Counted from the stretch's first letter, positions 26,582 to 35,820 are shown. The stretch: DNA of 45,685 nucleotides from Caballeronia sp. SEWSISQ10-4 2 (GCF_030464885.1 NZ_JALPRJ010000067.1:1-45685), one strand, 5' to 3'. Numbers and translations are program-made. Notes: a model not told the origin generated them from the letters alone.

Positions 26582-28102
26582 TTAACTACACCGGCCATAC
26601 TTGTCGTCGAATCTGACGATGTCGTCTTCGCCGAGGTAGGTCCCTGACTGCACTTCAATGATTTCGAGCGGCACGCGACCGGGATTCTCAAGGCGGTGAC
26701 GCACGCCGAGCGGGATGTAGGTCGATTCGTTTTCGCTCAGCAGAAACTCTTCTTCGCCGCGTGTGACAAGCGCTGTGCCGCTCACGACGACCCAGTGCTC
26801 CGCGCGGTGGTGATGCATTTGCAGCGACAGGCGCGCACCCGGACTCACCACGATGCGTTTCACCTGGAACCGCTCGCCGTGATCGATGGAGTCGTAGAAA
26901 CCCCAAGGACGGCGAACCTTTCTATGCGTGTCGGCTTCCGGCGACTTTTCCAGCTTGATGCGCGACACCAGTCCCTTGATGTCCTGCACACGCGAGCGAT
27001 CGGCCACCAGCACCGCGTCGTCGGTCTCCACCACGATCAGGTTCGTCGTCCCCACACACGCCACGAGCCTGCCGCCTTCCGAGCGCGCATAAGTCGCGGT
27101 CGACCCTTCGAACAGCACACGCCCGCTTGCCACGTTGCCGGACTCGTCCTTATCCATCGCATCCCACACGGCGTCCCACGAACCAAGATCGGACCAGCCA
27201 GCTTCGAGCGGTACGACCACGCCCTTGAACGGCGATCCGGGCTTGCCGAGATGCTCCATCACCGCGTAGTCGATCGAATCGGACGGTGACTTCGCGAACT
27301 CTGCAGCGCATGGACGCAAGTATCCGTCTGCTTTATTCAATTGTTCGTACGACAAGACACATGCCGCGTGCATCTCCGGCTGGAGCTGTTCGAGTACGGC
27401 AAGCCATACCGATGCACGCACCACGAAGATGCCGCTGTTCCACCAGTAATTACCCGCTGCAACGTATTGCGCCGCCAGTTCTGCCGCAGGCTTTTCGACG
27501 AAGCGATCGATGCGATGCGCGCCGTCTCGCAGCTCGTCGCCCAGGCGGATGTAGCCGAAGCCGGTGTCGGGACGCGTAGGCGGAATGCCGAGCGTGGCGA
27601 TGTCGCCGGCCTGCGCAAAACGCGCGGCAATTTCAATCGATGCGTGCAGCGCGGCAAGATCGGCAATAGCGTGATCTGCCGGCATGGCCACGAGGATGGC
27701 GTCCTGGCCGTCAGCGCAGGCAGTCAGTGCGGCAAGCGTCAGGGCGGGGGCGGTATCGCGGCGAGCGGGCTCGACCACGATGCGCGCCGTCACGCCGCTT
27801 TCGCGGGCCTGCTCGCCGGTCGCAAAGCGATGTTCTTCACCGCACACGATCACCGGCTCGGCAGCAACGTCCCACGCTGCCGGAAAGTTCTTCATGCGCA
27901 GCACGGTTGCCTGCAACAGCGACTCGGTGCCAATCACGCCAATCAGCTGTTTCGGAAACTGTTCACGTGACACCGGCCACAGACGCGTGCCCGAACCGCC
28001 CGCGAGGATCACCTGAACCAGGCGCCGGCACTCCGTCGCCATTCCGGGAGCCACCATCGTCTCAGCGATTTCCTCGATGCCCTGCCTGATCTTGCCGTCC
28101 AT
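26582..28102 (-). CDS. manC: Mannose-1-phosphate guanylyltransferase / mannose-6-phosphate isomerase
   Basis: A 506-residue bifunctional type II PMI/GMP enzyme making GDP-mannose. The pyrophosphorylase signature LAGGSGTRLWPVSREQFPKQ is near residue 35, with VEKP at mid-protein. The C-terminal cupin isomerase domain has RPWGFYDSIDHG, LSLQMHHHRAEHWVVVSG and the metal-binding His cluster. The start at 28102 has AGGA at eight bases; an internal ATG (MATEC) would give a length closer to common ManC proteins. It heads the leftward EPS operon. Being the first step towards GDP-fucose, it is a natural control point. Confidence 0.95.
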   Translation of the reverse strand: MDGKIRQGIEEIAETMVAPGMATECRRLVQVILAGGSGTRLWPVSREQFPKQLIGVIGTESLLQATVLRMKNFPAAWDVAAEPVIVCGEEHRFATGEQARESGVTARIVVEPARRDTAPALTLAALTACADGQDAILVAMPADHAIADLAALHASIEIAARFAQAGDIATLGIPPTRPDTGFGYIRLGDELRDGAHRIDRFVEKPAAELAAQYVAAGNYWWNSGIFVVRASVWLAVLEQLQPEMHAACVLSYEQLNKADGYLRPCAAEFAKSPSDSIDYAVMEHLGKPGSPFKGVVVPLEAGWSDLGSWDAVWDAMDKDESGNVASGRVLFEGSTATYARSEGGRLVACVGTTNLIVVETDDAVLVADRSRVQDIKGLVSRIKLEKSPEADTHRKVRRPWGFYDSIDHGERFQVKRIVVSPGARLSLQMHHHRAEHWVVVSGTALVTRGEEEFLLSENESTYIPLGVRHRLENPGRVPLEIIEVQSGTYLGEDDIVRFDDKYGRCS

Positions 28103-28245
28103 TTTAGTATTCCTATATTCTTTAACCCGTTCCCCGAGCGGAGCTGCGCGCGCCATTTGCACCGATCGTCGACCCTGGTTCAATCGAACCGTCTACGTTT
28201 CAACGCTCCGTGACTACGGTCAAAAAAGCCTGGACTCACCCTCAA
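28103..28245 (-). promoter_or_regulatory. manC upstream region with short dyad
   Basis: 143 bases between the regulator stop and manC, same direction. It contains GGTTC-aatc-GAACC at about 28174-28187, a 14-bp dyad 70-85 bases before the manC start. AT-rich sequence next to manC could hold a -10 element. The region could be the operon promoter under the adjacent regulator, or a linker if both are cotranscribed. Confidence 0.4.
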
Positions 28246-29247
28246 TCAGACGCCGGCATCGCGGCGGCTTTGCATCCGGTATTCGGTTGGTGAAATAAGA
28301 AGACGCTTGCGGAAGATCTTGGCAAGACGGTCGCCGTTACCCATGCCGCTGCGGCGCGCGATCTTGTCGACCGGCAGTTCAGAATCGGTAAGCAACGTGC
28401 AGGTGACAGCCAAGCGCGCTTGCAGCAGATAGTCCGAAGGCGTGATCCCCATCTCGATCTTGAAACGGCGCAGGAAGTTGCGTTCGCTCATGGCCGCCAC
28501 TTGCGCGGCATCCACGACCGAGATCGGCCTCTCGCAGTTGTCCTGGAGCCAGCGCGCCGCGGTGCGGATCTTGTCGCCGGCGGATGCGGTGCCACTGTCG
28601 CCGAGCAACGGTACGAGCTTCGACGCCGAACCGGGCATGAGACGTTCCGCGACTCCGCGCGCCACGTCCACACCGAGGTCGCGCTTGATCATCAGCAAAG
28701 CGCCCTTCATGGACTCGTAGCGGTCGCCCGCTTCGCTCGCCTGCTCTTCGCGCACGGCGTGCATCATCGAATGGCCGATGCGGATCTGCGACTCGGCCGC
28801 GTGGCCGATGCCGGCAGCATCGAGCACCTTGCGCCCTTCCGCAATCGACTTGACCACGGTGGTCTTGGAGTGCACGCGGCGCAGCCATTCCACGATACGT
28901 TCGTCACCGGCCGCACCGTCCGCACCCTTGCCGCCCGCCACGAACAATGCGTCGAAGCCGCCGTAGTGGCGTGCATCGAGACCGTCAGTCCACACGCGCA
29001 CCGAGGACGAACACGCCACGTTGCCGCCTTCGACGGACAGGAAACGCACGTCGTAGGTCCAGTCGTTGCGTGCCTTCAGGACCGCCAGTTCGTTCGCGAC
29101 ATGGAAGACTTCCGCGACAATTCCGGCGCCCAGCAGCGAGAAGCCGTCGAACAGCAGGATCGCGATGCGGCGAACTTCCGCCTGGGTGCTGCGGGGGGCC
29201 GGCTGTAGCCATCCCATAACGGCGGGTTCAAGACTGGCGTACGGCAT
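28246..29247 (-). CDS. GlxA/AraC-type transcriptional regulator (copy 1)
   Basis: A 333-residue regulator. Residues about 20-190 are a DJ-1/PfpI-like domain (RRIAILLFDGFSLLGAGIVAEVFHVANEL; DALFVAGGKGADG). Residues about 235-330 are an AraC helix-turn-helix pair (RPISVVDAAQVAAMSERNFLRRFK; LPVDKIARRSGMGNGDRLAKIFRK). The nucleophile-elbow position, usually Cys in this family, reads KSIAEGRKVL with no Cys. ATG 29247 has a strong AGGGGA site; an upstream ATG at 29301 lacks one. Next to manC and paralogous to the regulator at 35821, it likely controls the EPS operon. Whether it activates or represses is unknown. Confidence 0.88.
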   Translation of the reverse strand: MPYASLEPAVMGWLQPAPRSTQAEVRRIAILLFDGFSLLGAGIVAEVFHVANELAVLKARNDWTYDVRFLSVEGGNVACSSSVRVWTDGLDARHYGGFDALFVAGGKGADGAAGDERIVEWLRRVHSKTTVVKSIAEGRKVLDAAGIGHAAESQIRIGHSMMHAVREEQASEAGDRYESMKGALLMIKRDLGVDVARGVAERLMPGSASKLVPLLGDSGTASAGDKIRTAARWLQDNCERPISVVDAAQVAAMSERNFLRRFKIEMGITPSDYLLQARLAVTCTLLTDSELPVDKIARRSGMGNGDRLAKIFRKRLLISPTEYRMQSRRDAGV

Positions 29248-30620
29248 GGCGTTCCCCTGCGAACTTGTTAAATCCAACATGATTGGATAGTGGGTTCTCA
29301 TTGCGGTGCATCATAGACACCCTCGAATTTGATTAGGTTGTCGTGACTGAAAGTAGCGAGATGTTGGCGGAAAACTTCCGACGTCGCCATTCAAATCCTT
29401 TCAATGCGTGCGGTGCCGATCATTCGGTAATTTTGAATACGTCCGTTCGTTAAATTGGTAAAAAAATCACATGTCCTGGATTTTGATTTCCACAGGCACA
29501 TTGCAAGACGAATGCCAGTCCAATTCGACCGCACATATCGGACAGGGCTGTCGGAAGCCATGAACGTCATACAAATCAACCGTCTCCGGCATTTATAAAG
29601 CCCCGTGCGGCAAGGCTTCCGACGCGTTCTCAGGTCCGGCGCCATCACGGTTGAAGCGCCGGAAAGCGGTAAACGTTGCGTGTGTGAAACATGAGTTAAT
29701 GTGATTAAAAATGCGCTTCACGAGAACTTCGCCATTTAACAGCCCGCGTGCGGCTTTGAAAAACCACTTCCAATTAAAATACAAGCGTTAAATGGCGCCT
29801 TTAAAGCTTACGAACGATTAACAACATGATCTGGCAACGTGCGGTGGCGCACATACTTTCAATGTTTTCTAATATCCAGACAGATGACGTTTCATAATGG
29901 AAACAAAATTAATTCATCTGACAAAGGCGTTTAAAAAATATGATGAAAATGATCTCTCGGGGTGGTCGCCGACGATAAATCCCGATCTGACGGGGCTTTG
30001 GACGGTCCTCGAATGAGGATCGGACAGACGCAAACGGCCGCGAAGGTAGGCAAAAAAATCCGCTCTACTGGCGGTTGATGACGAGCCGATGCGACCACTC
30101 GCATACCAGTTGTCTACAAACATTCGCCCGCGGACCTATGTTGGATCGGTCACGTACGGCACGGCAAACGGTCGCGGCGCACCTGTCGCGCGTTTTGATA
30201 CAGATTAGTTACGCTAGGGTTCTTCCCGCGGCTTACCACCGGACAACGCCGGATCAGCCAGAAAGTCGCGCTATCCCGCCACCCATATAAGCGCCGACGA
30301 CCCGATGCAGTCAGCATCCGACAACGTTCATCGCCACGACTGGCGCGTTCGTTACGCCTCGCCTATCCTCAGCGCAATCGGAGGCGGTATCAATCAACGC
30401 GCCGGTTGCCGCGCGCCTGCTCGCGGCACCTTAAAACAGTGCCGGATGCTGCATCGCGAGATAGAAACTTATGGAGGTTTACCGCGCGGCCGGGCACCGC
30501 GAGGCAGCGCATCAGAAAACGTTTCATTCAGGTAGCACGAAGGTGGTGAGTGCCTTTTTCCTCGGTGGAAAACGCCGTTGCTGCGGACTCGAACCACCCG
30601 GCTCTCGACCCCGGGGTGTA
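29248..30620. promoter_or_regulatory. 1.37-kb AT-rich non-coding region between regulator and hydrolase
   Basis: No supported gene in 1373 bases. From about 29300 to 29960 the sequence is visibly much richer in A+T than the rest of the window. It contains repeated GTTAAAT-type motifs (near 29447, 29730 and 29787), including the perfect pair listed separately. Both flanking genes point outwards, so promoters for both should lie here. The composition resembles H-NS-silenced regulatory DNA in other proteobacteria, an inference only. The frame of the hydrolase is open to 30471 but that leader is Arg/Cys-rich. Confidence 0.5.
29730..29797. promoter_or_regulatory. 11-bp inverted repeat pair (CGCCATTTAAC / GTTAAATGGCG)
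   Basis: CGCCATTTAAC at 29730-29740 and its exact reverse complement at 29787-29797, 57 bases apart centre to centre, lie inside the AT-rich region. A related CGTTAAATTGG occurs near 29446. This is a candidate double operator for one of the two AraC-type regulators, by location only. Confidence 0.45.
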
Positions 30621-32864
30621 ATGGAAAAGTCATCAACAGAAAGACTTGCCGGACGCACGACATCACGTCCAACGCGCGGGCTGGCCCGATGCGCCCGGAT
30701 TGCGCTGGTCTTCGCCGTCTTCGCGTCCGTGTGCGCTTGCCGGGGCGAAACCGCGGCGGCTCAGGCTCAGGACGGGCCGGTAATGTCTGAGGATTCCGTC
30801 AAGATCGACGGATCTTGGTGGACACCTTGCGCGGCGGAATACGAGCGTTGTTCCTTCGATGGCGCGAAAAAGGTGCTCTACGGCACGCCGGACAAACATG
30901 TCATCAAGACCTTCACCGGCGGCACGGGTTGCGACAACGGCGTGTTCGACGACCCCGCGCCGGGCGCGTCGAAGCGCTGCTGGGTCGAAGCCGTGGCCGA
31001 GAGCGCCGCGGCACGGTTCATAGCCGACGCGCCGCCGCCATCCACCCCGCTCGCGATGCAATGCAGCCCCGCTGCCGCCCCGGTCGACGCCCCCGCTTCC
31101 GGCGATACAGTCGAAGCCGACACGCCCGGCAGCGACGGCACACGCATGTTCGCGCTTCATAAACCGTTCGAACTCGCGCTGACCACACGTGCCCAGTCGG
31201 CAGGCACACTCACGTGGCGGATACAGGACGCCTGGAACACCGTGAAAGCGAGCGGCCGTCTCGCCGTGACGCCCGGCGCGCATACATCGACTATCAAGTG
31301 CACGTCGCAGGCCGCCGGCTATTTTTCGGTCGCGGCTCAACTCGACCCCGCCAATGCAGCCCCTGCCGTGCTGCCGTCGCGCGGCACGCGGCCGGCGGGC
31401 ATCGCCACGTTCGGCGTGCTGCCTGACGTCGCCACGGTGCTGCCGGCCGTCACGTATAAGAACCTCGATCTGCATCGCTTCGGCGGTCAGGGCGCGGCGT
31501 ATCTGCGGCCTGGTCAGACGTGCTGTTCCGGCGATGGGTACCGCCCGCTCTATACCGATCTCGGCCTGACCTGGGTCAACGACAACCGCAACTGGTACAT
31601 CACCGAGCCGAAAGCGCCGAACACCTTCGAAACCGCCGGCGATCACCTCGAACCCTTCTTCAAGCCCGGCGATCTGCTGCGGCTGATCCAGCTCGATGGC
31701 ATTCCCGGTTGGGCGAACCGCACGGGCAAGGACACGCATAGTTATGCGCCCTCCTCACTCAGCGATTACAGCGCCTATATGAAACGCGTTGGCGAGGAAT
31801 CGAATCGCGTGCGCTCAAGCGTCTTTCCGCAGCAATCGAATAACTACTATCAGGTGAGCTGGGAGCCCGACTATGAAGGCGGCCTGCCGTGGCGCGATAC
31901 GGACGCCAATCTCGTCGCTATGTACAAGGCTACTTACGAAGCGATCCACGCCACCGATCCTCATGCGGTGCTGATGGGGGTGACGTTGTCGTCGCTGGGG
32001 AAAAACACCGAGTGGCTGAACCGGCTCGCACCGCTTGGCATTGCCAAGTATCTCGATGGCGTTAGCGCGCATGGCTACTACGACGTGGGGACATCGCCGT
32101 CGCATCCACCGGAGCGCATGGCGGGTAACAGCGATCCGCAGAAGGCCGCACAAAGCTTGCCCGCGATGATGCGTGCGCTGCGCCACACCATGACGCAGAT
32201 GCTTAAGCCCGGCGCGAAACTGTTCATTACGGAGTCGGGGATCAGCTATGACATAGGCACGAAGTACGGACCCTCGACGCCATCGGCGAACGTGCTGTAT
32301 GCGCAAGGCGCGCTGGTCTCACGGTCGCATCTGATCCTGCTCGGCGAGGGTGCGGACATGAGCTATATCTTTTATGCGACTGATCCGCCTGAAGTGGGTT
32401 ATGGCGTTTTCTTCGATCTCGTCAACAAGGAAGGCGGCTTCGGCCAGACGCAGATCAGCCCGAAGCCCGCCGCCATGGGCGTGGCGGCAATGACGCGCAT
32501 CATCGACGGCACCAACACGCTTGGCCCCCTCAAGGGCACGCCAGCCGGCGTCTATGCCTATGCGTTCCAGCGGCTGAACGGCGGCAAGGTCGTCACAGCG
32601 CTGTGGACGCACGACAATGCGGTATGGCCGGGCGCATCGGGATTTAGCGCGACACATGGCGTGCGGTACACGTTGCAGGTGGATGCGGCGGGAACGTCTG
32701 GAACGGTCACCGTCCTCGACATGATGGGCAATCCTTCCACGCTGTCTTATGCAAACGGGCGGGTTGCGCTCACGCTGACCGAGGCGCCGGTGTATGTGGT
32801 GTCGCAAAATGCCGGCGTGATGAAGGCGAACGTCAACGCGCCCGAAGGGTACGTGGCCCGGTAA
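30621..32864 (+). CDS. Secreted clan GH-A glycoside hydrolase (GH39-like)
   Basis: A 747-residue exported hydrolase. A hydrophobic signal (LARCARIALVFAVFASVCAC) ends in either a lipobox (VCAC) or a type I site at TAAA. An N-terminal beta-rich domain (about 60-300) includes SWWTPCAAEYERCSF and TFTGGTGCDNGVFDDPAPG. The (beta/alpha)8 domain (about 310-640) has the expected acid/base in VSWEPD (Glu415) and nucleophile in FITESG (Glu538), 123 residues apart. A beta-sandwich end follows. By analogy with PslG and other EPS-locus hydrolases it may trim or release the polymer made here. Substrate is unknown. ATG 30621 begins the signal; 30471 would add 50 non-signal residues. Confidence 0.8.
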   Translation: MEKSSTERLAGRTTSRPTRGLARCARIALVFAVFASVCACRGETAAAQAQDGPVMSEDSVKIDGSWWTPCAAEYERCSFDGAKKVLYGTPDKHVIKTFTGGTGCDNGVFDDPAPGASKRCWVEAVAESAAARFIADAPPPSTPLAMQCSPAAAPVDAPASGDTVEADTPGSDGTRMFALHKPFELALTTRAQSAGTLTWRIQDAWNTVKASGRLAVTPGAHTSTIKCTSQAAGYFSVAAQLDPANAAPAVLPSRGTRPAGIATFGVLPDVATVLPAVTYKNLDLHRFGGQGAAYLRPGQTCCSGDGYRPLYTDLGLTWVNDNRNWYITEPKAPNTFETAGDHLEPFFKPGDLLRLIQLDGIPGWANRTGKDTHSYAPSSLSDYSAYMKRVGEESNRVRSSVFPQQSNNYYQVSWEPDYEGGLPWRDTDANLVAMYKATYEAIHATDPHAVLMGVTLSSLGKNTEWLNRLAPLGIAKYLDGVSAHGYYDVGTSPSHPPERMAGNSDPQKAAQSLPAMMRALRHTMTQMLKPGAKLFITESGISYDIGTKYGPSTPSANVLYAQGALVSRSHLILLGEGADMSYIFYATDPPEVGYGVFFDLVNKEGGFGQTQISPKPAAMGVAAMTRIIDGTNTLGPLKGTPAGVYAYAFQRLNGGKVVTALWTHDNAVWPGASGFSATHGVRYTLQVDAAGTSGTVTVLDMMGNPSTLSYANGRVALTLTEAPVYVVSQNAGVMKANVNAPEGYVAR

Positions 32865-33251
32865 CGTCCTGTTGCTTCCCCAGGAAGTCGATATGCCCCG
32901 GACACTATGTGTCCGGGCGCTCGTAGTTCATGTTCTGTGCTCCAGTCCGGCATGCGGTAACGGCTGGCGAGACCGCATAAAAGTGACGTTCAAGCAGCAC
33001 ATCTTTCATCCTCACAGCGTTTGAAGACCTCATCGGACTTTTGCGAAAACTCCGACAGATTCGACTTTTCCGCACGCTTCACATTCGCTATCCATGACGA
33101 CGGCAGCAGGCAACGCATCGCTTGGCCCGAGACCTGCTTGAGTCATCTGATCCGCATAGGCAGCTACGCCTTGGCACATTCGTTCGTGCCAAAACGCAGA
33201 TCGTTGTGCAATGCAATTTTTAGGGCAGTGGCGAAGACCACTGCAATCGCC
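32865..33251. other. Spacer after hydrolase gene
   Basis: About 387 bases. It starts with a strong hairpin (32897-32917). The rest shows no supported gene: the frame of the following small lipoprotein candidate is open through most of it, but the peptide is Phe/Arg/His-rich with no start context. A promoter for the downstream small genes may lie here. Confidence 0.35.
32897..32917 (+). terminator. Hairpin downstream of the hydrolase (terminator-like)
   Basis: CCCGGACAC and GTGTCCGGG with a 3-base loop, 33 bases past the stop codon. No T-run follows, so it may be a rho-assisted terminator or mRNA end stabiliser. Confidence 0.5.
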
Positions 33252-33422
33252 ATGAATCGACATGAACAAGGGCATGCCACCGCATCCTCAGGCAGCCTGC
33301 TTTTCGCCTCGACACTCGGCTGCCTGACCGTGCTAAGCGCTTGCCCGCCTGAGACGGTCCACGACAACACTGTGGAGACGAAGCCTGACTGGCCGCGCAA
33401 TCGAAGCGCACTTACCTTATAA
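33252..33422 (+). CDS. Possible small lipoprotein (56 aa)
   Basis: ATG 33252 opens a 56-residue frame with a hydrophobic segment (LLFASTLGCLTVLSAC) ending in a lipobox-like LSAC, with Cys at about residue 31. A short polar mature part ends at TAA 33420-33422. If real it would be a tiny membrane-anchored lipoprotein of unknown function. There is no good ribosome site before the ATG; a GTG 24 bases upstream in the same frame is an alternative. The call rests on the signal-like pattern and the position among EPS genes and could be chance. Confidence 0.4.
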   Translation: MNRHEQGHATASSGSLLFASTLGCLTVLSACPPETVHDNTVETKPDWPRNRSALTL

Positions 33423-33677
33423 AGCAGCCGCCGCTTTCTTCCTGCCTCGCTCTCCCCTGCCTTTGAGGCACCCGCAAGGCCGCTCGAGGACTATTCCTTC
33501 GATTGGCTTCCAAACGCGATCTTTCGGCGTAATAAGCCAGTTCAAAGCCGATACGGCAGCGATGACCCCGCGCTAAACTGACTCATCTGCATAAAATGCC
33601 GACGCAGTGAACGAAGCCACGCAAACATTGCTTGTCTGGCCGGAAACACAGCGATCGAAAGCACACTCGGAACCATC

Positions 33678-33818
33678 ATGGACGGCCTGCGCTGGACGGC
33701 AATCATTGCCGTCGCAATGCTCGGCGGTGGGTTGGCAGTTTGCGCGCTGATCGCCCTCGTGGTGCTTTTCATAGGCCACGCTGCCGCGCGCTTATTCAAT
33801 AACGATGACCATGACTGA
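33678..33818 (+). CDS. Small single-helix membrane protein (46 aa)
   Basis: A 46-residue frame from ATG 33678 to TGA 33818. It starts MDGLRW, has one long hydrophobic helix (about residues 7-33) and ends in a polar, acidic tail (RLFNNDDHD). The stop lies 12 bases before the GTG start of the Nudix gene, so the two are likely cotranscribed. The upstream GGAA is a weak ribosome site. Helix followed by charged tail and close spacing to a known gene support reality. No function is recognised. Confidence 0.55.
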   Translation: MDGLRWTAIIAVAMLGGGLAVCALIALVVLFIGHAAARLFNNDDHD

Positions 33819-33830
33819 GGTACCACGAGC

Positions 33831-34373
33831 GTGACAGATCTCTCTTCGTTTTCGTCAGTTGCCGCTACCGCGCAACAGGCCGAGCTGCTCAAGAAAGCGC
33901 CGCCGCCCAACGAATCCGCGATCCTCGATGACGCGGATTTCCTCCATGCCATTCGCCTCACGCCGCTTGTGTCCATCGACCTGATCGTGACCGATGGCAA
34001 CCGCCGCGTGTTGCTCGGACAACGTCGCAACCGGCCCGCGCAGGACATGTGGTTCGTGCCGGGCGGCCGGGTCCGCAAAGGTGAAACGCTCGATACGGCG
34101 TTCACGCGCGTGGTCCGCGACGAACTCGGCATAGCCAGCGTCCAGCGCTCGTCGTCGCGTCTGTTCGGCGTGTTCGAGCACTACTACGACGATAACTTCG
34201 CGGGTGTCCCGGACATCGCCACGCATTATGTCGCGCTCGCTTATTCGATCATGCTGAGCGGGTCGGTGCCTATCGGGCGCTTTGATCAGCACAGCGACTA
34301 TGCATGGCTGATGCCGGCCGAAGTGCTGACCCGCGACGACGTGCACTCGAACGCAAAAGCGTACTTCCGTTGA
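33831..34373 (+). CDS. gmm: GDP-mannose mannosyl hydrolase (Nudix)
   Basis: A 180-residue Nudix enzyme of the Gmm/NudD subfamily. The N-terminal part reads LHAIRLTPLVSIDLIVTD; the Nudix box is modified in the way typical of Gmm (GGRVRKGETLDTAFTRVVRDELGI, with canonical Glu changed to Val and Asp). QRRNRPAQDMWFVPGGRV is another subfamily mark. It hydrolyses GDP-mannose (and GDP-glucose) to GDP and the sugar, and may balance GDP-sugar pools used by manC, gmd and fcl. It has a GTG start with GAGG about ten bases upstream. Colanic-acid loci also carry gmm beside gmd-fcl. A terminator follows at 34402. Confidence 0.88.
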   Translation: MTDLSSFSSVAATAQQAELLKKAPPPNESAILDDADFLHAIRLTPLVSIDLIVTDGNRRVLLGQRRNRPAQDMWFVPGGRVRKGETLDTAFTRVVRDELGIASVQRSSSRLFGVFEHYYDDNFAGVPDIATHYVALAYSIMLSGSVPIGRFDQHSDYAWLMPAEVLTRDDVHSNAKAYFR

Positions 34374-34401
34374 AGCATATGGCGGCTCTATAAGAGGCTC
34401 G

Positions 34402-34427
34402 AAAAGCGGCTCAATGAGCCGCTTTTT
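34402..34427. terminator. Rho-independent terminator after gmm
   Basis: AAAGCGGCTC and GAGCCGCTTT flank a 3-base loop, followed by T-run on the plus strand. It ends the small-protein/gmm unit; the A-run on the left makes it potentially bidirectional. Confidence 0.85.
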
Positions 34428-34437
34428 CATATGTTGA

Positions 34438-34465
34438 GCGAAAAAAAGCCCGCTCATGGCGGGCT
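34438..34465 (-). terminator. Rho-independent terminator of leftward galU copy 1
   Basis: AGCCCGC and GCGGGCT flank a 5-base loop (34447-34465). On the minus strand the stem is followed by a run of T (A-run at 34441-34447). It lies about 150 bases past the galU stop and faces the gmm terminator. Confidence 0.75.
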
Positions 34466-34617
34466 AAAGACCATAGCGCACACCGGGGGGCTAGCGCTAC
34501 TTACAACGCGGTTCATGCTGCAATTCAAACCCTGTTCAGCTTGGTCGCCAGATGTGTCTGCAGCTAACACCGGTCCGGCGCATTCACCGATTCATGCTCA
34601 TGGAACCGCTCACGAAA

Positions 34618-35550
34618 TCAGCCGATCAACTCCGGTGTCTCGTCGAGCGGTTCGTCACTCGTCACCGGTACGCTGTTGCGGCTCGCGAGAAACGCGCGCA
34701 AGTAAGCTTCAAATGGCTTCGCCACTTCCGGATGACGCAGTGCAAACTCCACCGTGGCCTTCAGATAACCAAGCTTGCTGCCGCAATCGAAGCGTTTGCC
34801 CTTGTACCGGTAAGCCAGCACCTGTTCGTGAGCCAGCAACGCCTGGATCGCATCGGTCAACTGGATCTCGCCGCCCGCACCAGGCTTCTGCGTGCGCAGA
34901 TGCTGGAAGATGCGCGGCATCAGCACATAGCGTCCGACCACGCCAAGATTGGAAGGCGCCAACGCCGGTTCGGGCTTCTCCACCACACGCGCCATCTTGA
35001 AGAGCCGTTCATCCCACTGCCGGCCATCGATCACGCCATACGAACCCGACTCGCTCGGATCGATCTCTTCGACGCCCAGCACCGACGAGTGATAGCGGTT
35101 GAAGACCTCCACCATCTGCGCCATCACGGGCGGCTCGCCATCGAGCAGATCGTCGGCAAGCAGGACGGCAAAGGGTTCGTCATCGATCAGCTTTTCCGCG
35201 CACAGCACCGCATGACCGAGTCCGAGCGGCTCCGCCTGGCGCACATAGACACAGTTGACGTGCGACGGTTTGATGTTGCGCACGAGGTCGAGCAGCGCGT
35301 GTTTGCCGCGTGCCTCGAGCTCGGATTCAATTTCGTATGACTTATCGAAGTGATCTTCAATCGCACGTTTGCCGCGGCCCGTGACGAAGATCATTTCCGT
35401 GATGCCCGCCGCGACCGCCTCTTCCACCGCATGCTGGATCAGCGGTTTATCGACGATGGGCAGCATTTCTTTCGGACTTGCCTTGGTAGCAGGAAGAAAG
35501 CGCGTGCCGAGTCCTGCAACGGGAAACACCGCCTTGCGTACCTTGAGCAT
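34618..35550 (-). CDS. galU: UTP-glucose-1-phosphate uridylyltransferase (copy 1)
   Basis: A 310-residue UDP-glucose pyrophosphorylase. Motifs: KAVFPVAGLGTRFLPATKASPKEMLP (nucleotide-binding start), VDKPLIQHAVEEA, FVTGRGKRAIEDHFD, a DDLL metal-site motif in FAVLLADDLLDG, VEKPEPALAPSNLGVVGRYV and GGEIQLTDAI. It supplies UDP-glucose for the EPS, including the WcaJ priming step if glucose is used. ATG 35550 has AAGGGG upstream; the frame stays open further but that part is unrelated. A second close paralogue lies at 37737, 2.2 kb away. It is divergent from the regulator at 35821. Confidence 0.94.
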   Translation of the reverse strand: MLKVRKAVFPVAGLGTRFLPATKASPKEMLPIVDKPLIQHAVEEAVAAGITEMIFVTGRGKRAIEDHFDKSYEIESELEARGKHALLDLVRNIKPSHVNCVYVRQAEPLGLGHAVLCAEKLIDDEPFAVLLADDLLDGEPPVMAQMVEVFNRYHSSVLGVEEIDPSESGSYGVIDGRQWDERLFKMARVVEKPEPALAPSNLGVVGRYVLMPRIFQHLRTQKPGAGGEIQLTDAIQALLAHEQVLAYRYKGKRFDCGSKLGYLKATVEFALRHPEVAKPFEAYLRAFLASRNSVPVTSDEPLDETPELIG

Positions 35551-35820
35551 GTCCGACCCCTTGTTTTTTTGTCCGGCGCTCGATAACGGGCCAGGATTTC
35601 TAGTCAATGCGGCCTTTTTGAACGCCTCATGTGATGCGTTACAGCGACCGGTGACGGTTTTATTCATCACTGAGGGTCAGCTTATTACTTGAATATCGAA
35701 ACCATCTGCCAACATCTCGTTCTTTTCAGACGACTGGCATGACGCTTCAATGGCGCCGCGTATAGTGCGACGCATACGAGATCAATCCCCACCGCTCGCA
35801 CCGACACCGGAGACAAGTTG
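35551..35820. promoter_or_regulatory. Divergent promoter region, galU / regulator copy 2
   Basis: 270 bases between two outward-facing genes. A TATAGT hexamer at about 35761-35766 lies some 55 bases before the regulator start and is a fair -10 candidate; a matching -35 is not obvious. AT-rich sequence near 35680-35710 may serve galU. GGAG precedes the regulator ATG. Confidence 0.35.

Noticed and set aside
24861..26585. 574-residue open frame antisense to wcaJ and wza
   Set aside because: Spans two real genes on the other strand and shows only shadow composition.
29800..29880. Sigma-54 promoter near TGGCGCACATACTTTC
   Set aside because: The -12 GC is missing at the required spacing from the -24 GG.
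29391..30123. Short open frames in the AT-rich region
   Set aside because: No ribosome sites, no domain pattern and mixed composition; treated as non-coding.
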